A stretch of DNA of 64,000 nucleotides from Rhodospirillaceae bacterium. Its GTDB lineage: Bacteria > Pseudomonadota > Alphaproteobacteria > Rhodospirillales > UBA2165. Location of the stretch: positions 62,001 to 126,000 of the forward strand of contig JABIHH010000088.1 of the NCBI GenBank assembly GCA_018649725.1, given 5' to 3'. The notes under the pieces are model-generated. The model made no database searches. It had not been told where the DNA came from and worked only from the letters and a program-made list of their open reading frames with translations. The translations under genes were made by a program, and so were the position numbers. How positions within the stretch are numbered: the stretch's first letter is position 1; each line of letters opens with the position of its first letter. This document shows positions 37,110 to 44,630 of this stretch, in pieces.

Positions 37110-37532
37110 TTATTCAACGGAGCCAGAGTTAAGCATTGCGATCGCATCGACTTCGACAACGAGCTCGGGCTGCACAAATCGGCTTACTTCAATCAAAGTT
37201 GAGCACGGCATCACGCCGTTGAAATACTCTTTTCGCACTTTGCCAAAATCTATGCGGTGATTGATATCGGTGAGATAAACCGTCAGCTTGACGACATCCG
37301 CCAGCGATCCACCAGCCTCTTCGACCAAGGTTTTAATCTTATTCAAGCATTGACGAGATTGATCTTCGGCGGAGCCATCGCCCAATACACCGCCCTGATT
37401 GTCGCCCGCCGTCATGCCCGACATAAAAACCTGATCCCCAACTTTCAGACAATTGCTGAAAATATTTGGATTTGGTTCTGACACTTCAGCAGAAACAATT
37501 TGTTCAATATTTGCCACGTTCAACTCATCCAA
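37110..37532 (-). CDS. RidA family (reactive imine/enamine deaminase-like) protein
   Basis: A 140-residue YjgF/RidA protein. The pattern F-M-S-G-M-T-A-G near residue 35, L-N-K-I-K-T-L-V-E-E-A-G-G, V-V-K-L-T-V-Y-L-T-D and C-S-T-L-I-E-V-S is typical, and an acid follows in V-E-V-D-A-I-A. The canonical catalytic Arg (R-x-x-x near the C-terminal third) is not obvious. Starts at a TTG directly after the Rieske B stop; a GTG at 37517 is an alternative. It suggests an enamine or imine intermediate, thus a nitrogen-containing substrate. Confidence 0.85.
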   Translation of the reverse strand: MDELNVANIEQIVSAEVSEPNPNIFSNCLKVGDQVFMSGMTAGDNQGGVLGDGSAEDQSRQCLNKIKTLVEEAGGSLADVVKLTVYLTDINHRIDFGKVRKEYFNGVMPCSTLIEVSRFVQPELVVEVDAIAMLNSGSVE

Positions 37533-38576
37533 TCAGTTCAAATGCCCGGCTTCTTGCAAAGCCTTTACTTGCGTTTCAGCTTCCTCAGCCAGCAATTTCC
37601 TAACCTGGGTCAATCCAAGATCATGCTCATAAAGATGCTCATGTTCATCGGCGTCCGGCTTCATGCGCTCGGCAACCAAACGGTCTTGCTCGAGGACATG
37701 CCAATGGCGTTCTTCCAGCCGGTTTTTGTAGAGGAACCGCCAAACATCCTTGACCCAGCCGCTGACCTTGCGATGGCGCCAAAAGAAACAGGCAGACGTC
37801 ACGTCATCAATTGGCGTGATGTGAAAAACGATACCGAAATTACCGCCCGGCCCACCGGTTGAGGGATAGGGAATTTCCAGGCACACACTTTGGAAGCCGT
37901 TGTCGTACCATTCACTCCAGTCAAAATTAATGCTTTCCTGGCCCTTTTTCTGAAAACGCAGACCGTGATTGGTTTCTATCACTTCAAACTCCGCTTCTTT
38001 GGCACCTTTGGCCATAGAGTGCGAAACGGCATGAAGATAAGCACCGTGCATTGGATCCATATTGTTATCGATCATATAGCGATACGGTGTCCGCCATTCG
38101 CCGTAAGACAGGATCGCTTCATACTCGTCAGAGACCAGGCGTTCCGGCAGTTCAAACGGTGCGGGGTCTTGATGCAACTCATCGCCATACCAGGCAAAAA
38201 TAACACCTTTAAATTCTTTGGTCGGATAGGTCCGCACCAGACAGCGCCCTTCGAGCTTACTGCCGGGCACGCCAGGAACAGAAGCAACCACGCCGTCACC
38301 CAGAATTTCAACACCGTGATAAATGCAGGTCAGGCGGTCACCATCATGGCGCGCCAACGACATTGGCGCTGCCCGATGCGGACAGCGATCCTCTTGCAGA
38401 TGAACATTGCCTGCCGTATCACGCCAAGCAACGAGGTCTTCACCCCAACGCTTAAGTGCCAGAGGGCCCTCTTCAACTAAATCGGACGGACAAACACCGT
38501 ACCAGCGATTGCGAATTCCCGTTGCCAGTATTTTCTGAGCTACTTCATCAATGCGCATGCGAGGAACACGTGCCAT
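37533..38576 (-). CDS. Rieske 2Fe-2S ring-hydroxylating oxygenase, alpha subunit (B)
   Basis: A 347-residue paralogue of the oxygenase at 35221. C65-P-H67 / C84-I-Y-H87 bind the Rieske cluster and N171-N-M-D174-P-M-H177-x4-H182 the iron. The C-terminal segment G-W-V-K-D-V-W-R-F-L-Y-K-N-R-L-E also matches. The two proteins could form a mixed oligomer or act in succession. Start as ATG at 38576; 4 bp before it lies the small HTH gene stop. Confidence 0.92.
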   Translation of the reverse strand: MARVPRMRIDEVAQKILATGIRNRWYGVCPSDLVEEGPLALKRWGEDLVAWRDTAGNVHLQEDRCPHRAAPMSLARHDGDRLTCIYHGVEILGDGVVASVPGVPGSKLEGRCLVRTYPTKEFKGVIFAWYGDELHQDPAPFELPERLVSDEYEAILSYGEWRTPYRYMIDNNMDPMHGAYLHAVSHSMAKGAKEAEFEVIETNHGLRFQKKGQESINFDWSEWYDNGFQSVCLEIPYPSTGGPGGNFGIVFHITPIDDVTSACFFWRHRKVSGWVKDVWRFLYKNRLEERHWHVLEQDRLVAERMKPDADEHEHLYEHDLGLTQVRKLLAEEAETQVKALQEAGHLN

Positions 38577-38579
38577 CTC

Positions 38580-38861
38580 TTAAGCCCCCAACTCTTGCAT
38601 GGTTTGCTGAAAACTGTCTTCAGTCCAGGCATTGCCACTAGGGTCGAGACAGCCGCCCTCATTCAATGACTTCACGAGTGCCGCCAATTCATGAATACCT
38701 TGGGCATAAGCGCGCTCAATGCCATCGGCGAGGATGTTTTCATAGGTCGTTGGCTCATGATCGCGCAGCTGATGTGAATTCAAATACAAGCCGTTCGGCG
38801 GAAGGCGGCCAATATTGCTGCCGCCCGCAGCGCTATTTATGTATTTATGATCATCCATCAC
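38580..38861 (-). CDS. Small protein with recombinase-like helix-turn-helix tail (copy A)
   Basis: A 93-residue protein. Its C-terminus L-N-E-G-G-C-L-D-P-S-G-N-A-W-T-E-D-S-F matches the DNA-binding tail of serine recombinases (L-N-x-x-G-x-x-x-P-x-G-x-x-W-T-x-x-S), but no catalytic recombinase domain is present. A sister gene (41137) ends with the same pattern. Both lie in the importer/oxygenase operon. The role is unknown: a DNA-binding regulator or a small structural subunit of an oxygenase are options. Confidence 0.7.
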   Translation of the reverse strand: MMDDHKYINSAAGGSNIGRLPPNGLYLNSHQLRDHEPTTYENILADGIERAYAQGIHELAALVKSLNEGGCLDPSGNAWTEDSFQQTMQELGA

Positions 38862-39180
38862 TTTTCTCTTTTGCTTGCTTGGCTAATCTCTCTCTGACTT
38901 TCACAAAATCATACGTCGGGTAGCATTCGGTCTTGAACACACCCCAGGCCGAGCGTTCGAGTTCCACGTTGACCGCATTTAATTTATTAGGCGGCAAACG
39001 CAGCGTCACAATCTGGCCAATCGTCATGACAACATTCCAGGAGACAATTTCGACCCCCTCTGGCGGGAAATTTTCCCACCATCCGGCCGCATCAAGCTTG
39101 GCCTGAAATTCATCGAGCGGCTGGCTTTGGTCATGACGCAAGATGACCGTCAACATTATGTCATCACCAAAATCTTCCAC
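38851..39180 (-). CDS. Uncharacterised 109-residue protein of the oxygenase operon
   Basis: A soluble protein with alternating strands and helices: T-V-I-L-R-H-D-Q-S-Q-P-L-D-E-F, G-V-E-I-V-S-W-N-V-V-M-T-I-G-Q-I-V-T-L, and A-W-G-V-F-K-T-E-C-Y. This pattern suggests a small ferredoxin-like alpha+beta fold, but no family is named with confidence. A GTG start at 39180 has AAGGA seven bases upstream; an ATG at 39156 is possible. It overlaps the small HTH gene by 11 bp. Confidence 0.6.
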   Translation of the reverse strand: MEDFGDDIMLTVILRHDQSQPLDEFQAKLDAAGWWENFPPEGVEIVSWNVVMTIGQIVTLRLPPNKLNAVNVELERSAWGVFKTECYPTYDFVKVRERLAKQAKEKSDG

Positions 39181-39251
39181 TTGAATGTCCTTTCTTTTTT
39201 ATGAGGCATGTGAGGAGCCGACATGTGCCGGCCCCTCAGCAACCCTGAGAC

Positions 39252-40238
39252 TTATTTTACAAACTGGTTTGTATAGAGATCTTTGACAGGCGTTGCTTTG
39301 CGCACAATGCCTTGTTTGACATAGAACTTCTGGAGCGAAGCCAAGCGAGCTTCATCCATCGCACCAATCGTTTTTTGACCGGCATAGGTGTATTTGTTGA
39401 AAAGCTTAAAAGTATTTTCGATATACTTCTCTTTGCCCGCATGCTTTTTGACATAGCCAACATAAGCTTTAGCGGCTGCTTTTGGATCGGTCATAACATC
39501 ATTGAGACCTCGCAACGTCGCACGCACCAATTTGGCAACCAGCTGAGGCTTTTCCTTGATGGTTTTGTCAGAAACCAAGATCGCCTGAGCCATACTTTTA
39601 AAATATTTATCGGCCGGGAAGATTTTGACTTTTTTGCCCATGGATTGAACCAAAGCAGTCCAATCACCAACACTCGCCATGGCTTGAGATTTACCAGCCA
39701 TAAAGAGTTTCCAGACGCCAACCGGGCCGGCAGCCTGAGCTTTAACGTCATGCTTGGTAAGACCAGCCGTCGCAATCATGCCAAGCAAGGCGTAGTAGGT
39801 GGTATCTTGCAAAGACAAGGCTGTGATCGTTTTTCCTTTGAGATCAGCAAGCGTATTAATGCCGGCATCCGCAGCTACGGTGAGATGCATCAAAGAGCCA
39901 CCACCCAAAACAGCAACGGATTTTACCGGAATACCGTTTGGCCGAACGATGATTGGTGTATCACCGATACCGCCGCCGATAATCGCATTACCCGCGCCAA
40001 CTTGCTTGGCAACATCCACACCACCGCGTGCGGTCTGGAATTTAACGTTCAGGCCTTCAGCCTTATAATAGCCTTTACCGAGCGCCATCATCCAAGGGGA
40101 GAAGGCTGGCAGAAAGCCAGGAGCCGGGAGAAGATAGGTAACATCTTCCGCCGCTGCCTTTTGCGTAGGAGCCGCCATTATGCCCACGGCCAAAGCCGGG
40201 ACAGCGAGTAATTTTAAAAGTGTATTTGGTTTAAACAT
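39252..40238 (-). CDS. ABC transporter substrate-binding protein (SsuA/NMT1 type)
   Basis: A protein of about 328 residues. A signal peptide is obvious (L-L-K-L-L-A-V-P-A-L-A-V-G-I-M-A-A-P) with likely cleavage near Q-K-A-A-A. The body resembles aliphatic sulfonate, taurine or pyrimidine-precursor binding proteins (F-S-P-W-M-M-A-L-G-K-G-Y-Y-K-A-E-G-L-N-V). The ATG at 40238 has GGAGG upstream. It delivers the substrate of the cluster to the permease at 36300. Substrate unknown. Confidence 0.9.
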   Translation of the reverse strand: MFKPNTLLKLLAVPALAVGIMAAPTQKAAAEDVTYLLPAPGFLPAFSPWMMALGKGYYKAEGLNVKFQTARGGVDVAKQVGAGNAIIGGGIGDTPIIVRPNGIPVKSVAVLGGGSLMHLTVAADAGINTLADLKGKTITALSLQDTTYYALLGMIATAGLTKHDVKAQAAGPVGVWKLFMAGKSQAMASVGDWTALVQSMGKKVKIFPADKYFKSMAQAILVSDKTIKEKPQLVAKLVRATLRGLNDVMTDPKAAAKAYVGYVKKHAGKEKYIENTFKLFNKYTYAGQKTIGAMDEARLASLQKFYVKQGIVRKATPVKDLYTNQFVK

Positions 40239-40282
40239 GTCGTACCTCCGAGTTAAAATGAACAAATGTTTCCTGATTTAAG

Positions 40283-41119
40283 TTAAATTTCTACTGCTGA
40301 TGCCATATCTCCGACATGTAGCAAATCCATGAGCCGGGCGACATATTCACCCACCTCTTTTTGCAAGTCATGGCGGCGAGCCATTGGATTTTCCCTGAGT
40401 GGCAAATCGATGTCGATCTCTTCGACAATCGTTCCGGGGCGTTGGCTCATCACAAAAACGCGGTCAGACAAAGCGACTGATTCCGCGAGATCATGGGTAA
40501 TAAATAAAGCTGTTTTTTGTTCCGAGGAGAGGGTTTCGGCTAAATCCTGCTGCAAGATCATTTTGGTCTGCGCGTCCAAAGCTGAGAACGGCTCATCCAT
40601 CAACAACACGTGGGGGTCTGTCGCCAGGGTGCGGGCAAGTGCGGCGCGCTGGCGCATACCGCCTGACAATTGATGCGGATAATGCTCTTCAAAACCTGTG
40701 AGGCGGCACTTCTCCAAAAGCTCCGAAGAGCGGTTCCGTCGCTCACTTGCGGCGACCCCTTGAATTTCCAAACCGAATTCAACGTTTTGGCGTATTGATC
40801 GCCAAGCCAGCAATAAATCTTTTTGCAGCATGAAGCCGACATGAGAGTTGGGCTTATCGACTTTTTGCTGATCAACAAAGACTTCGCCGGCGCTCGGCTG
40901 GTATAGGCCCGACCCCATATTCAACAATGTCGACTTGCCGCACCCGCTGGGGCCGATCAGCGAGACCACTTCGCCGTCCCGTACTGACAGGTCAACTTCC
41001 TTAACAGCAATAATGAACTCATCGTAATCGCCGGTCGATTGTTTATTGGCAAATTGCTTGCCAACACCGCGATATTCGATGCGAAAATTGTCTGCTGCGT
41101 TATTTGGGGTTTCGAGCAT
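40283..41119 (-). CDS. ABC transporter ATPase (SsuB/TauB type)
   Basis: A 278-residue nucleotide-binding subunit: Walker A G-P-S-G-C-G-K-S-T, Q-loop, signature L-S-G-G-M-R-Q-R, Walker B V-L-L-M-D-E-P and the switch His in T-H-D-L. Size and features match the importers of sulfonate or nitrate type. Works with the permease (36300) and binding protein (39252). Confidence 0.93.
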   Translation of the reverse strand: MLETPNNAADNFRIEYRGVGKQFANKQSTGDYDEFIIAVKEVDLSVRDGEVVSLIGPSGCGKSTLLNMGSGLYQPSAGEVFVDQQKVDKPNSHVGFMLQKDLLLAWRSIRQNVEFGLEIQGVAASERRNRSSELLEKCRLTGFEEHYPHQLSGGMRQRAALARTLATDPHVLLMDEPFSALDAQTKMILQQDLAETLSSEQKTALFITHDLAESVALSDRVFVMSQRPGTIVEEIDIDLPLRENPMARRHDLQKEVGEYVARLMDLLHVGDMASAVEI

Positions 41120-41136
41120 TTAATTTCTAGCTTTCT

Positions 41137-41484
41137 TTAAGCGCCAAGACGCTTCATTTCAGCTTGAAAGCTCTCTTCCGTCCAAGCTTCACCATATGGG
41201 GCCTGCACACCCATATCATTCAGCTTGGCAACGACTTCCGGCAACTCATCGGCATCAGCCTCAAAGATTTCACTCAACGCCTCGCCCAATCTATCTTCAT
41301 ATTCCGTCGGCGGTGTGGCGCGCGTTTGATAGATAATGTTCTCTACCTCATCGGGCTTCTCAATCGTGCCTTTGCCGGCAACTTGATTTGGCTCAGTTCG
41401 GCTCCAGGGTTTAAGATGGGGGTTATAATCCAGTGTATCTGTCACAGCTCTCTCCGATGTCGTCTTAAATCTTATTTGTTTCAT
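41137..41484 (-). CDS. Small protein with recombinase-like helix-turn-helix tail (copy B)
   Basis: A 115-residue protein whose tail L-N-D-M-G-V-Q-A-P-Y-G-E-A-W-T-E-E-S-F mirrors that of the gene at 38580. It is the first gene of the minus-strand catabolic operon, just ahead of the ABC ATPase. A GTG at 41445 preceded by GGAG is a good alternative start; upstream is an AT-rich promoter region up to 41612. The position as first gene suggests a regulatory or accessory role. No known function. Confidence 0.65.
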   Translation of the reverse strand: MKQIRFKTTSERAVTDTLDYNPHLKPWSRTEPNQVAGKGTIEKPDEVENIIYQTRATPPTEYEDRLGEALSEIFEADADELPEVVAKLNDMGVQAPYGEAWTEESFQAEMKRLGA

Positions 41485-41612
41485 ATATAAAACATTGGTT
41501 TATTATATAAACGCATCATACAGAGGGCCGTTATAGAGTCAACAGGCTATTGCGGAAAAAATCCTCCCTCCTGGAGGCTTTACTTCACGCCCCAGAACGC
41601 TAAGCTATTTAG
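41485..41612 (-). promoter_or_regulatory. AT-rich promoter region between the two catabolic arms
   Basis: A gene-free stretch with runs such as ATATAAAACATTGG and TTATTATATAAACG, likely containing the minus-arm promoter. No clear operator palindrome can be defined. The plus-strand peroxiredoxin gene begins 64 bp further on. Confidence 0.35.
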
Positions 41613-41675
41613 ATGAAAATACTCGTTCAACTTTTATTTTATACTCTGGCAAAAATAGATAGATGGAACAAAATC

Positions 41676-42119
41676 ATGATCGCAGTAGGAGACCAGGCCC
41701 CCGCCTTTTCATTTACCAATCAAGACGGTGAGACCGTAACGCTGGATGATTTCGCCGGCAAATATGTCTTGATGTGGTGGTACCCCAAAGCCGATACCCC
41801 CGGCTGAACCATCGAAGGCAATGGGTTCCGTGATCGAATCCAAGACTTCCAAGACAAAAACTGCGTTATCCTCGGTGTCAGCTTCGACAGCAATGCCGAT
41901 AACAAAGCCTTTAAGGACAAATTCGATTTTCCTTATGATTTGCTAACCGATGATGATCGAGTTGCCTCCACTGCCTATGGCGTGGTGACGTCTGAAAAGG
42001 GCAATGCGAGCCGAGTCTCTGTATTGATCGCGCCTGATGGTACGGTTGTCAGAGCTTATGACACGGTGACCCCTGCCGAGCATCCAGATCAGGTTCTTGA
42101 AGATCTCGGGAACTTTTAG
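41676..42119 (+). CDS. Peroxiredoxin (AhpC/TSA, Bcp type) with selenocysteine at the peroxidatic site
   Basis: The frame runs W-W-Y-P-K-A-D-T-P-G, then TGA (41805-41807), then T-I-E-G-N-G-F-R-D and on to TAG at 42119. In Bcp-type peroxiredoxins this spot is T-P-G-C-T with the peroxidatic Cys, so the TGA encodes Sec44. The full protein (147 residues) has normal length, with S-F-D-S-N, V-A-S-T-A-Y-G-V and V-L-I-A-P-D-G-T after the Sec. The resolving Cys five residues on (as in E. coli Bcp) is absent (N49/G50), so it is 1-Cys-like; Cys63 remains. A SECIS-like hairpin is at 41823-41841. ATG at 41676 fits the family start V-G-D-Q-A-P-A-F; a further ATG lies at 41613. Reduces hydroperoxides, probably protecting oxygenase metabolism. 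Confidence 0.93.
41823..41841 (+). promoter_or_regulatory. Bacterial SECIS-like hairpin of the peroxiredoxin
   Basis: GGGUUC pairs with GAAUCC (6 bp, one G-U) around the loop CGUGAUC. The second loop base is G (41830), 23 nt downstream of the UGA, inside the 16-37 nt window. A competing hairpin GAACCAU/AUG-GUUC at 41806-41828 overlaps it but puts G too near the UGA. Confidence 0.75.
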
Positions 42120-42176
42120 AGAAGCGCTATTGTGATGCATGGCCGGTGTTAGGGTTGACGCCCGTACCTACTCCGT

Positions 42177-42258
42177 CATCCTGGACTTGATCCAGGATCC
42201 AGGGGAACGGGCACAGAATTTGTTGAAACAGACTGGATCCTGGATCAAGTCCAGGATG
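42177..42258. repeat. Intergenic palindrome with perfect 26-bp arms
   Basis: The left arm (42177-42202) contains CATCCTGGACTTGATCCAGG and the right arm (42233-42258) is its exact reverse complement, with a 30-bp loop. This sequence type is widely dispersed in alphaproteobacterial genomes and often lies after gene ends. It separates the peroxiredoxin from the GST gene and may act as a terminator or RNA-stability element. Confidence 0.85.
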
Positions 42259-42295
42259 GCAACTTATTTTTAGTCTAATACCGAGGGAAGAAAGA

Positions 42296-43033
42296 ATGTC
42301 TTACGAATTTTACTACTGGCCGATGATCCAAGGTCGCGGCGAGGTTGTGCGTTTGGCTCTCGAAGAAGCTGGCACTGACTATGTCGATGTCGCGAGAGAG
42401 CCTGGCGAAGGCGACGATAACCGGGCCGCTATTCTTAAGATATTGCAAGACACCACAAATGAGCACCCGCCCTTCGCGCCGCCTTTTCTAGTCGACACCG
42501 ACAACAATAATCTGATGATCGCGCAAGCCGCCAACATCTTGCTTTATCTCGCCCCTCGCATCGGCATGATTTCCGACAGTGAGGCCGATCAAATCTTCGC
42601 CCATCAAATTCAGCTCACCGTGACGGATTTGTTGATGGAGGTGCACGACACCCACCACGCTGTCGCCAGCGCACTTTATTATGAAGATCAGAAAGAGGAA
42701 TCTAAAAAGCGCTCAGAGAACTTCATTGAGCTCCGTATCCCCAAACATTTGGCCTATTTCGAAACCATCCTCGCCAACAACCCGAGCAAGAGCGGCTGGT
42801 TAATTGGCGATAGCCTCACCTACCCCGACCTGTCGATATTCCAAATGGTGGAAGGTCTCAGCTACGCCTTCCCCAAGGCCTTTGACAAAGTTTCAGGCAC
42901 TTACCAACATGTTATGGCGCTCCGTGATGCGGTCGCGGCGAGACCGAACACTGCCGCCTATCTCGCGTCAGATCGCCGCATCGAGTTCAACACCATGGGC
43001 GTCTTTAGGTATTATCCTGAATTGGACAGCTAA
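42296..43033 (+). CDS. Glutathione S-transferase family protein
   Basis: A 245-residue GST. The N-terminal thioredoxin-like domain begins E-F-Y-Y-W-P-M-I-Q-G-R-G-E-V-V-R-L-A-L-E-E-A-G, with Tyr at the site that activates glutathione, and the P-P-F-L-V-D pattern gives the cis-Pro. The all-helical C-terminal domain follows. First gene of the plus arm after the repeat, one base before the FAD monooxygenase ATG. Could remove a dechlorination or epoxide intermediate or isomerise a maleyl-type product (inference). Confidence 0.88.
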   Translation: MSYEFYYWPMIQGRGEVVRLALEEAGTDYVDVAREPGEGDDNRAAILKILQDTTNEHPPFAPPFLVDTDNNNLMIAQAANILLYLAPRIGMISDSEADQIFAHQIQLTVTDLLMEVHDTHHAVASALYYEDQKEESKKRSENFIELRIPKHLAYFETILANNPSKSGWLIGDSLTYPDLSIFQMVEGLSYAFPKAFDKVSGTYQHVMALRDAVAARPNTAAYLASDRRIEFNTMGVFRYYPELDS

Positions 43034-43034
43034 C

Positions 43035-44618
43035 ATGAAGTCAAACTACGAAGTTCTCATCGTCGGCGGCGGGCCGGTTGGTATGGGGCTGGCTATAGAG
43101 TTGGGTTTACGGGGTATTTCGGTTGGTCTCGTCGAGCGCCGCACCGAAGCGCACCGGATTCCTAAGGGCCAAAATCTGATGCAGCGCACCGTCGATCACT
43201 TTTATTGCTGGGGCATTGCTGATGAATTGCGCGCCGCCAAGGTGATGCCGGATGACTATCCGATTGGCGGAGTGACGACCTACGGCAATCTGATGAGTGA
43301 GTATTGGTATAAACCGCCGCAGCGCGAAGCCGTGCAGGATTTCTTTTTTCAGCCCAATGACCGTTTGCCGCAATATTGCATGGAAGATGTGCTGCGCGAA
43401 AAAATGGCGACACTGGAAAATGTCGATGCGTTGTACGGCTGGCATGCTGACCGGGTCGAGCAAGATAGCGACAGCGTTCGGGTTACCCTGTTGGATGAGG
43501 GCGACATCGAAGAGCAAATTATTGAAGCTGACTATGTTGTTGGCTGTGATGGCGCCCATTCGACTGTCCGCGATCAGATCGACGTTGAGCGTAAAGGCTC
43601 AGACTTTGATCAAAAAATGGTATTGGCGGTCTTTCGCTCCAAGGAACTTCACGAAGGTCTCAAGCGCTTTCCCGAGGTCACAACCTACCGCGCCATGAAG
43701 CCTGAGCACAAAGGCTATTGGCAATTCTTTGGCCGCATCGATGTTGGCGAAGGCTGGTTCTTTCATGCGCCAGTGCCGCTCGACGCGACGGCAGACAACA
43801 TGGACTTCAAAGCTTTAATCCAGGAAGCCGCCGGTTTTGAGTTTGAACTTGAGTTCGATCATGTCGGCTTTTGGGATCTTAAGGTTGCGGTTGCGGAAAC
43901 CTATCAAATGGGCCGCGTCTTTATCGCTGGCGATGCCGCCCACAGCCATCCGCCTTATGGCGGCTACGGCGTTAATAATGGGCTCGAAGATGCCCGCAAT
44001 CTCGGCTGGAAGTTGGCTGCCAAGCTGCAGGGCTGGGGCAGCGACGCCTTGCTTAACTCTTACAGTCAGGAGCGCCATCCGATTTTTGTTGAGACCGGCG
44101 AGGACTTCATTGCCGGGCGCATCGATAGCGAAGGCAAGTTCTTTGACACCTATAGCCCGGATAAAGACCTAGACGAATTCATCGAGGCTTGGGAAAAGAA
44201 GAAACAAGGCTCTGCCCGTTATGCTGTGGCTTACGAGCCAAACTATGAAGGATCCGATGTGATTGATGGACCTGAGGGCGGCGTCTGTACGGCCCATGGC
44301 GAGCATATGTTTAAGGCCCGCGCCGGTCACCATCTGGCGCCCTTCCCTCTTTCCAGCGGTAAAAATATTTTCGAAGAGCTCGGCAATGACTTCACCCTCC
44401 TCGCTTTGGATAGCGATCCGGGCGTGGTCGAAAGTTTTCAAAAAGCCGCCGCCGACACCGCCATTCCGCTTGAGACAATCAAAGATGGCCGTTCCGGTGG
44501 GCGCGAGCAGTATGAGGCGCGCTATATTCTGGTTCGCCCCGATCACTATATTGTCTGGTGCGGCGACAACCCACCCGCTGATATCAATGCCCTTCTCAGT
44601 AAAGCCGTAGGCGGCTAG
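43035..44618 (+). CDS. FAD-dependent aromatic monooxygenase (PHBH/PheA-like)
   Basis: A 527-residue flavoprotein. The FAD-binding fold G-G-G-P-V-G-M-G-L lies near residue 10, the D-G-A-H-S-T-V-R motif near residue 170, and G-D-A-A-H-S-H-P-P-Y-G-G-Y-G-V-N-N-G near residue 300. A C-terminal thioredoxin-like domain as in phenol hydroxylase and MhpA is probable. Hydroxylates a phenolic or related substrate. The ATG at 43035 was chosen over a longer frame that overlaps the GST gene. Confidence 0.92.
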   Translation: MKSNYEVLIVGGGPVGMGLAIELGLRGISVGLVERRTEAHRIPKGQNLMQRTVDHFYCWGIADELRAAKVMPDDYPIGGVTTYGNLMSEYWYKPPQREAVQDFFFQPNDRLPQYCMEDVLREKMATLENVDALYGWHADRVEQDSDSVRVTLLDEGDIEEQIIEADYVVGCDGAHSTVRDQIDVERKGSDFDQKMVLAVFRSKELHEGLKRFPEVTTYRAMKPEHKGYWQFFGRIDVGEGWFFHAPVPLDATADNMDFKALIQEAAGFEFELEFDHVGFWDLKVAVAETYQMGRVFIAGDAAHSHPPYGGYGVNNGLEDARNLGWKLAAKLQGWGSDALLNSYSQERHPIFVETGEDFIAGRIDSEGKFFDTYSPDKDLDEFIEAWEKKKQGSARYAVAYEPNYEGSDVIDGPEGGVCTAHGEHMFKARAGHHLAPFPLSSGKNIFEELGNDFTLLALDSDPGVVESFQKAAADTAIPLETIKDGRSGGREQYEARYILVRPDHYIVWCGDNPPADINALLSKAVGG

Positions 44619-44630
44619 GCCAGGATACCC

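Noticed and set aside
41806-41828. Longer hairpin GAACCAU/AUGGUUC (one bulge) directly at the peroxiredoxin UGA as the SECIS
   Set aside because: Its loop G is only about 7 nt from the UGA, outside the bacterial consensus; the hairpin at 41823-41841 fits better.
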